Of a stretch of DNA of 64,000 nt, positions 58,801 through 64,000 are shown piece by piece. How positions within the stretch are numbered: the first letter of the stretch is position 1; each line of letters begins with the position of its first letter. The stretch covers positions 624,156,383 through 624,220,382 of the forward strand of contig NC_081408.1 in the NCBI RefSeq assembly GCF_030272615.1, read 5' to 3'. The notes beneath the pieces are model-generated. The model worked only from the letters and a program-made list of their open reading frames with translations. It did no database searches and was not told the DNA's origin. Made by a program: the position numbers and the translations under genes. The stretch is from Cryptomeria japonica. Its lineage: Eukaryota; Streptophyta; Pinopsida; Cupressales; Cupressaceae.

Positions 58801-60289
58801 ATTGCAGAGCATAGGGATAGAAGGTTTCAAGGATCTCTATGAAGAAGATGAGGACTTCTCATCAGCCTACAAGGTCTGCAAGGAGTTTAAGAATCATTTT
58901 CATGGTGAGTATGCAGACTACACCCTTCAAAATGGTCTCTTGTTCAAAGGCAATTAGTTATGTGTACCTAGAGGATCCATGAGAGAAAATTTCATACAAG
59001 AGAAGCACAATGGTAGTCTAAGTGGACACTTTGGAATCAATAAAACTTTGGATCTAGTACAAAGGTACTACTATTGGCACAAGTTGCCAAGGGATGTGAG
59101 AAAGTATGTGGAGCAATGTGGTGTGTGTCAAAGGGCAAAAGGAGGATCAAGTAATGCAAGCCTCTATCAACCATTACCAGTCCCAAATAGGCCTTGGAAG
59201 TGTGTGAGCATGGACTTTGTGGTGGGACTCCCCAAGATAAAGATAGGTATGGATAGCATCTATGTGGTGGTAGATAGATTTTCTAAGATGAGCCATTTCA
59301 TTCCATGTAGAACTACTCATGATGCTAGTTATATTGCACATCTCTTCTTTAAGGAGATTGTAAGGATTCATGGACTCCCATTAAGTATTGTTTTAGATAG
59401 GGATAGCTAGTTCATTGGCCATTTTTGGCAAACCTTATGGAGGAGACTAGGAACTAATTTGTCATTTAGCTCAGCTTACCATCCACAAACTGTTGGTCAA
59501 ACTGAAGTCATTAATAGGGTGTTAGGCAACTTGTTGAGGTGTCTAACCAAGGAGTATGGGCAGACATGGGATCTAGTTATTCCACAAGCTGAGTATGCCT
59601 ACAATGATAGTGTAAATAGGACCACTGGAAGGAGTCCTTTTGAGTTTGTCTATGGCAGACATCCAAGAGGGGTGTGTGAACTAAGAGAACTTGGTTCCAT
59701 GGAGATGAAGAGTGGGCAAGCAGAGGACTTCACTCAAACCATTAAGGAAGTCCAAGAACAAGTCAAGAAAGCCATCCTAGAGTCTACTCAAAAATTGAAA
59801 GAAAAAGTGGATGAAAGAAGGAGAGAGGTTCAGTTCAAAGTGGGTGACTATGTGATGGTCTATTTAAGAAAAGCTAGAATGCAGAGCGGCAAGCCTACTA
59901 AGCTACAAATGAAGAGGGTAGGGCCTTGTAGAATTCTTTCCAAATATGGTGAAAATGCCTACAAGGTGGATCTTCCTTCAGATTTGGCTATATCACCAGT
60001 CTTCAATGTTGCTGATCTGATACTATACAAGGGTGAAATAGTAGGGCAAACTGAGAATCAAGCCAAGGTACTACAAGACTTGGATGTGAATGCCTTACCT
60101 CAAGTGAAACAACCCATAACAGAAGAGATCTTGGAGTCAAGGGTGAAGAAGTCTACTAGACACCAGATCTACATGGAACACTTGGTGAAGTGGGCAGGTC
60201 AACTTGAGTCTGAAGCCACTTGGGTTGAAGAGAGCAAGTTCAAGAAATTTGGGATTGACCCGACTCTCATCTCTCCCCTAGTTCCTTAA
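58801..60289 (+). pseudogene. pol: Chromovirus-2 integrase with chromodomain
   Basis: The HHCC zinc region runs from HFGINKTLDL to CGVCQRAKG. The catalytic core has SMDFVVGLP, the second acid in VLDRDS, and HPQTVGQTEVINR with the Glu. A GPY-like part follows (MKRVGPCRILSKYGENAYKV). The C-terminal chromodomain ends the protein (LVKWAGQLESEATWVEESKF). TAG codons at 58955-58957 and 59408-59410 break the frame; the final stop follows LISPLVP at 60287-60289. Confidence 0.9.
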
Positions 60290-60296
60290 TTTTGTG

Positions 60297-60332
60297 TAGA
60301 GGGGGAGTATGGTGTAGGAGCACCTTTCTAAG
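60297..60332 (+). repeat. Polypurine tract and 23-base stub of chromovirus-2 3' LTR
   Basis: AGAGGGGGAGTA (to 60309) is followed by TGGTGTAGGAGCACC, which resembles the chromovirus-1 LTR start TGGTGCAGGGCACC. The stub is cut at 60333 by element D. Confidence 0.8.
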
Positions 60333-60503
60333 TGTAGCGTCCTAAAATTGCGACACTTGCAATTTCGACTGCATTTCGGTCTTCACGATGGCGACGCAAC
60401 ACGCAACCTAAATGGAGACCCCAAAACCTGATTACGACACTGAAAACTGCATTTTTCAAGCACCCTGGCCTGAACCTCCTTGCACCCTGCTGTCCCGGGA
60501 GGT

Positions 60504-60532
60504 GGGACCAGAGCGCCCAGCGCCCTGGTCCC
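60504..60532. repeat. GC-rich hairpin, 13-bp stem, in U3 of element D
   Basis: GGGACCAGAGCGC, loop CCA, GCGCCCTGGTCCC: twelve of thirteen pairs are Watson-Crick. Upstream of the TATA box. Confidence 0.9.
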
Positions 60533-60654
60533 TGGGTCCTATTTTGGGCCCGATCTCCTAAGGGGTCTCGGGTCTTTTTGTTTGCAAATTGGAAATTAAA
60601 CTTTCCTGGTCGGCCTAAGGTCAGGAAAATCAGTCTATCAGCCCTAAATGACAA

Positions 60655-60662
60655 GTATATAA
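60655..60662 (+). promoter_or_regulatory. TATA box in element D LTR
   Basis: GTATATAAACTAC, followed by a CT-rich stretch. Expected transcription start near 60690. Confidence 0.55.
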
Positions 60663-61139
60663 ACTACATTTTTCTCTCTCATTTGGAAAAAAAATGGATG
60701 GGAAGGACATATGTGTACAAGCGTGGAAACTATACTCAAACATTCAAGCATTCAAACATTCAAGCATTCAAGCATTCCTTCTAAGTCTCCATTCAAGGCT
60801 AAGTGTTGCATTCAAGACAAGGATTCAACCATTGAAGAGGAGATCACATACAACATACTACAACAACATACAACATCTATACCTTCGCACATAAGGATAC
60901 AAACATCCTTAGAACAAGGTATTAGTACTTGTTTTACATACATTTACATTTACAGCACTTGCTCATTTCTTGGTTAATTCCAAAACCGGGGTTTGACCTA
61001 AAGGCAAACCCCTAATCCCTAACCCCCCAATCGTCTTCGCTTTTCTGTGTGTAGGTTGCAGGTACGTGGCTAAAATTGAAGATCTGGAATCCTTGTGCAG
61101 AGACGAACAGATCCCCCTTCGTTTCGCGGATTTTTCGGA

Positions 61140-61166
61140 GGACCGTGGCGCTGGGCGCCATCGTCC
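61140..61166. repeat. GC-rich hairpin in U5 or R of element D
   Basis: GGACCGTGGCGC, loop TGG, GCGCCATCGTCC: ten of twelve positions pair. It shares GGACC..GCGCC..TCC with the hairpin at 60504 and with modules at 61943 and 62565. Confidence 0.85.
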
Positions 61167-61543
61167 TGACAACTTTTGCTCAAATTTGCAGGACAGCATC
61201 GTATCGACATTTTACTGCTAATTCCAGGTCCGCAGCTTCATACTGTATTCCTATCTCAGTTTATAAACGAATCTTTGTCACTTTCTATGCATTCCTAGCT
61301 TAATTCTCCTATGCACATTCTTTACAAAAGAGGGTAGCCTTGCTATCTTAACTCTTGAAACGCATTTAGCATCCAATCTTGCATTGCGTGGGATTGGATC
61401 TTGTGGGTTTCAACCCCTCTTTTGAATGTAAAGTCTTTCCCCTAAGTGAAAACCATCAACCCTAGTGAATCTCCCTTCTCTCTCCTCGGAGTTGGAAGAG
61501 GGGAGAGCAACTAGGGTTCGATCGCGATTTTTCGCTTTACATT

Positions 61544-61562
61544 TTGGTGAACCCGACGTGAA
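61544..61562 (+). promoter_or_regulatory. Primer-binding-like site of element D
   Basis: TTGGTGAACCCGACGTGAA right after the LTR end (ACA then TT). It resembles primer sites of plant gypsy elements that use a tRNA other than initiator-Met; the tRNA was not identified. Confidence 0.55.
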
Positions 61563-62722
61563 CATCCTTTCTAATTATTCATAGTTAGATCTGAAAATTG
61601 GATTCCTTGATTACATTTCCATGTTTGATCTTTTGCAAAATTTTATAGGTTAATTGCATAAAAACCCTAAATTTTCTTTTTAGTAATTAAGCTTGTGAAA
61701 TGTCTAAATGTTAATGCTTGTTTCAGATCTGCCCTTCTATTACAAATTATCAATTCATATTTGTGCTTTAATTTTGAAAATTAAGTGGTTAAGTGTCAAA
61801 ACCCTAATTTTTGAAACCCTCTTGATTCAACCTTTGTCTGACAATTTCACTGATCAAAACATCTCCAAATCAGCTGTAACTTCGGATTCCGCAATAAAAT
61901 CACAATATCTTTCATCCCTGAAAATTTGGAAAAAAGTTGCGAGGACCGTGTGCACTCCGAGCGCCATCGTCCCCGACATTTTTTCCGAAATTTCGGGAGC
62001 TAGATCTTACTGTATTTTCCTGCTAAAATCCAGAATTTTGACTGATTTTATCAATTTTAACACCTTCAAAATTACAGTCAAAGTTGGTCTTGTGATTTCT
62101 TGGATTAAGGCTTCTAAACATTCAAAAATCATCAAAATTGAAATTTTGTGTCAAAATTGTGTTCTTACTGTCCTAAATCTGAAAAGTGTGTTTGCATTCA
62201 TTCAAAATTTCAGTGCTTTATTCAAATTCTTACAATTTGTGACTTTTGAAATTAAGTGCTTAATTACAACAACTTTAATTTCCGCTTTCAAAATTGAATT
62301 TTGCGTGAAATTGAGTCAATTTTTAAATTTCAAAAATTGCATTGCTTTTGGCATTCTCTCTAAAATCATAAAATTCAAAATTTCAGTTTCCTTCTCTTTT
62401 CCAAAATTCAAATTTTGCATTTTTCAACAATCTTGGTAGGGTTCAATTTCGAGATTGCAACTTTAATTTGGCCTATCTACAGATCGTAAAATCACTCAAT
62501 TTTTTCAGATCAGCTCTAAAATCATCATACCTTTCATCCCTGCAAATTTTGAAAAAAGTTGCAAGGATCGTGTTGCACTCCGAGCGCCACGGTCCCGGAC
62601 ATTTTTTTCGAAATTTCGGGAGACTGTTGTGATTGCATTTAACAGCTTAAATCCAGAAGATTGGCTGATTTTACTAAAAATTGCTACCTCTAAATTCAAA
62701 ATCTTCTCTCTCTTTCTAGTGC
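61563..62722 (+). other. Leader of element D with a repeated GC-rich module
   Basis: No convincing gene; an open frame of 243 codons at 61708-62439 is Ile/Phe/Lys-rich and looks incidental. An imperfect direct repeat of about 195 bp covers 61880-62075 and 62505-62703. Each copy carries a GC-rich module (61943-61972 and 62565-62595) with GCACTCCGAGCGCCA, related to the LTR hairpins. AT-rich parts are full of TTCAAAATT motifs. Confidence 0.6.
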
Positions 62723-64000
62723 ATGAGTTTTACAACAATAAGCCCTACTTACACTATTCCCGTTAGACGAAGCCGTAGAATTAAGTCTTTCCGAGGTTTA
62801 ATTACCGAGGAGATGGAACCTAATTTGAATAGCCTTTTTAACGAGGACATGGGTAATTCCTCTAATCCTCCTAATGATGAAGAAGCTCTCCATGAGGTTT
62901 CTGAAGAACAACTTTCGAAATTGGATAACCAATTTGACGATTTTCGACAATGGATGTCTCATGAATACCCTGATAGTCAAGCTATTCCTTCAATTGAGGG
63001 TCTAAAACGTATGCTTCAAAGTGATAAGAATGGAATTGATATTTTGCATGGTATTGCACACATTGTGGATTCGAATGTGATGCCTATGAAGAGTTGTGCT
63101 GAAAATTTGGGTTATACACAACCTCCTACTCAAGTCAATCATTCTATTCCTTTGACAACTCCTATTGCTAGCATACCTACCTTTACATCAAACATAATGG
63201 CTACTTCTACACAAGACATTCCTCCTGTGATCACCAGTCATGGGAGCAACCCTTCTTCTTCAATTAAACCTCTTCCTTCATTTAATCCGACTTCTTCATT
63301 CATTCCTTCAATGAGTGTCCCTATTATATCTCCACAAATGAACATGACGCAAGGGGGCAATTCGTTTAACCATTCCATTCCTCCTTGTAGTGTTCCTCCT
63401 GTCCAATCATCTCCTATGACTAATTATCATAGAGTCCCACCACCTTACTCTTTACCTTCTTTCAATAACATAACACCTCCATCTCAATCTAACACATCCA
63501 ATATGAATTCTTCGACTGAAGCGACCATTAACAATCTTGCACAAACTGTCTCTTCTTTACAGCAACAAATTGCCTCTATGAATCAATCTAAGTTTAGTGT
63601 GCCCACATTTGATGTTGCGAGCCCACTTTCTCTTGACATTGTTCGAGCTATCCCTCCTAAACATGTTGAAATCCCGCATTTGGAGCTTTATAATGGTAAG
63701 GGTGATCCTCTAACACATGTTAAGACCTTTCAAACAATATGTACTGATTTTGCTTATGACCAAAGGTTGCTTGCAAAACTGTTTACTAGAACATTAAGAG
63801 ACAAAGCCCTACAATGGTATTGCTTGTTGCCTTCTTATTCTATTACTTCTTTCGAACAACTTGCAAATGCTTTCATTCAACAATTTCAAAACAATATAAG
63901 TCCTAAAGTTACTTTGATTGATTTAATGCATTGTAAACAAGGTGTTAAAGAGAAAGTGACTGATTTCATTGGTAGATATAAGCATTTGTATGCTCAAATT
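62723..64000 (+). CDS. gag: Gag of element D, intact to the window edge (426 codons)
   Basis: An open frame from the ATG at 62723 (MSFTTISPTYTIPVRRSRR) to the last base with no stop. The first 120 residues are acidic and helical, residues 130-265 are Ser/Pro/Thr-rich low complexity, then a short coiled coil (NNLAQTVSSLQQQIASMN). The retrotransposon-gag core begins near residue 310: HVEIPHLELYNGKGDPLTHV, then LRDKALQWYCLLP and FIGRYKHLYAQI at the edge. The core is related to that of the Tat-like Gag at 3986-4219. A zinc-binding tail is expected to the right. Likely produced as part of Gag or Gag-Pol in the cytoplasm. It is the only fully intact retroelement frame in the window. Confidence 0.9.
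   Translation, partial: MSFTTISPTYTIPVRRSRRIKSFRGLITEEMEPNLNSLFNEDMGNSSNPPNDEEALHEVSEEQLSKLDNQFDDFRQWMSHEYPDSQAIPSIEGLKRMLQSDKNGIDILHGIAHIVDSNVMPMKSCAENLGYTQPPTQVNHSIPLTTPIASIPTFTSNIMATSTQDIPPVITSHGSNPSSSIKPLPSFNPTSSFIPSMSVPIISPQMNMTQGGNSFNHSIPPCSVPPVQSSPMTNYHRVPPPYSLPSFNNITPPSQSNTSNMNSSTEATINNLAQTVSSLQQQIASMNQSKFSVPTFDVASPLSLDIVRAIPPKHVEIPHLELYNGKGDPLTHVKTFQTICTDFAYDQRLLAKLFTRTLRDKALQWYCLLPSYSITSFEQLANAFIQQFQNNISPKVTLIDLMHCKQGVKEKVTDFIGRYKHLYAQI

Larger units (their letters stand above)
54023..60332 (+). mobile_element. Chromovirus-2: Ty3/gypsy element with interrupted 3' LTR
   Basis: Plus-strand element with a 5' LTR ending near 55609, an initiator-Met-type primer site, gag, protease, reverse transcriptase, RNase H, integrase and chromodomain, a polypurine tract and the first 23 bases of its 3' LTR. 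Element D then interrupts the LTR at 60333. Gag and pol align along their length with chromovirus-1. All six in-frame premature stops are TAG. The left end is not resolved, because TGGTGTAGGAGCACC from the 3' LTR was not found upstream. Confidence 0.85.
60333..61541 (+). repeat. 5' LTR of element D
   Basis: 1,209 bp, starts TGTAGCGTCCTAAAATTG, ends CGCTTTACA. Locally GC-rich. It contains a TATA box at 60655, hairpins at 60504 and 61140, and a short 8-bp repeat at 60742-60773 (ATTCAAGC, four copies, one with a change). Without the partner LTR the right border rests on the CA end and the primer site. Confidence 0.7.
60333..64000 (+). mobile_element. Element D: Ty3/gypsy element, right part outside window
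   Basis: Begins with an LTR (60333-61541), followed by a primer-like site, a 1.16-kb leader and an undamaged gag frame that runs off the window. CTAAG precedes it and may be its left target duplication. Nested in chromovirus-2 and with intact gag, it is probably the youngest insertion visible here. Confidence 0.8.

Noticed and set aside
55653-60289. Alternative genetic code or programmed amber readthrough to explain the TAG codons
   Set aside because: Stops are at different sites in the two chromoviruses, sequence contexts do not resemble known leaky stops, and TGG to TAG also occurs; decay is simpler.
60328-60654. 108-codon minus-strand open frame
   Set aside because: Falls in GC-rich U3 of element D and spans its hairpin; no family match.
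61708-62439. 243-codon plus-strand open frame in the leader of element D
   Set aside because: Ile/Phe/Lys-rich composition explained by TTCAAAATT repeats; it overlaps the structured leader and has no recognisable domain.

Overview
This is a nuclear window from a land plant with a large, repeat-dominated genome. The evidence is plant-type LTR retrotransposons (Ty3/gypsy chromoviruses and Tat-like elements, Ty1/copia remnants), primer-binding sites for plant initiator-methionine tRNA, TATA boxes inside LTRs, and no cellular gene that I could recognise. A gymnosperm would fit, but the sequence does not prove it. Nearly everything is retrotransposon, mostly decayed and nested.

Layout. 1-8.7 kb: minus-strand Tat-like gypsy element (LTR 7613-8694, primer site, long leader with two clusters of one 21-bp tandem repeat, gag, protease, charged linker) running off the left edge; a copia-type LTR sits in its gag. 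8.8-10.25 kb: copia gag-protease remnant. 11.0-31.9 kb: a nest. An old minus-strand ORF of unknown family (pieces 30957-31859, 18747-21672, 10997-11176) is split by element A (11177-18746, minus) and by a plus-strand LTR (21673-30900), and that LTR is itself split by chromovirus-1 (22789-30724, minus). 31.9-35.8 kb: a degenerate palindromic repeat field, a copia gag, and a copia LTR that interrupts a copia integrase. 36-46.3 kb: almost no coding signal, apart from a 3.7-kb non-coding unit with regularly spaced hairpins and a TATA box. 46346-53055: element C, complete with LTRs, primer site, polypurine tract and near-matching target duplication. About 54-60.3 kb: chromovirus-2 (plus). 60333-64000: element D, a young-looking gypsy element whose gag is still open at the right edge.

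The most interesting content is elements A and C. They are independent copies of one non-autonomous design: copia-style ends enclosing ORF1 (coiled coil plus four zinc knuckles, gag-like) and ORF2 (about 1,080-1,160 codons, homologous between the copies), with no visible protease, integrase, reverse transcriptase or RNase H. ORF1 plausibly packages the RNA, enzymes would have to come from an autonomous copia partner, and the job of ORF2 is unknown. A second theme is decay. Premature stops are strongly skewed to TAG, often where a homologous copy keeps Gln, and two unrelated proteases lost the same Ser of their Asp-Ser-Gly motif by what looks like TCAGG to TTAGG. Both fit deamination of methylated cytosine at CAG (CHG) sites.
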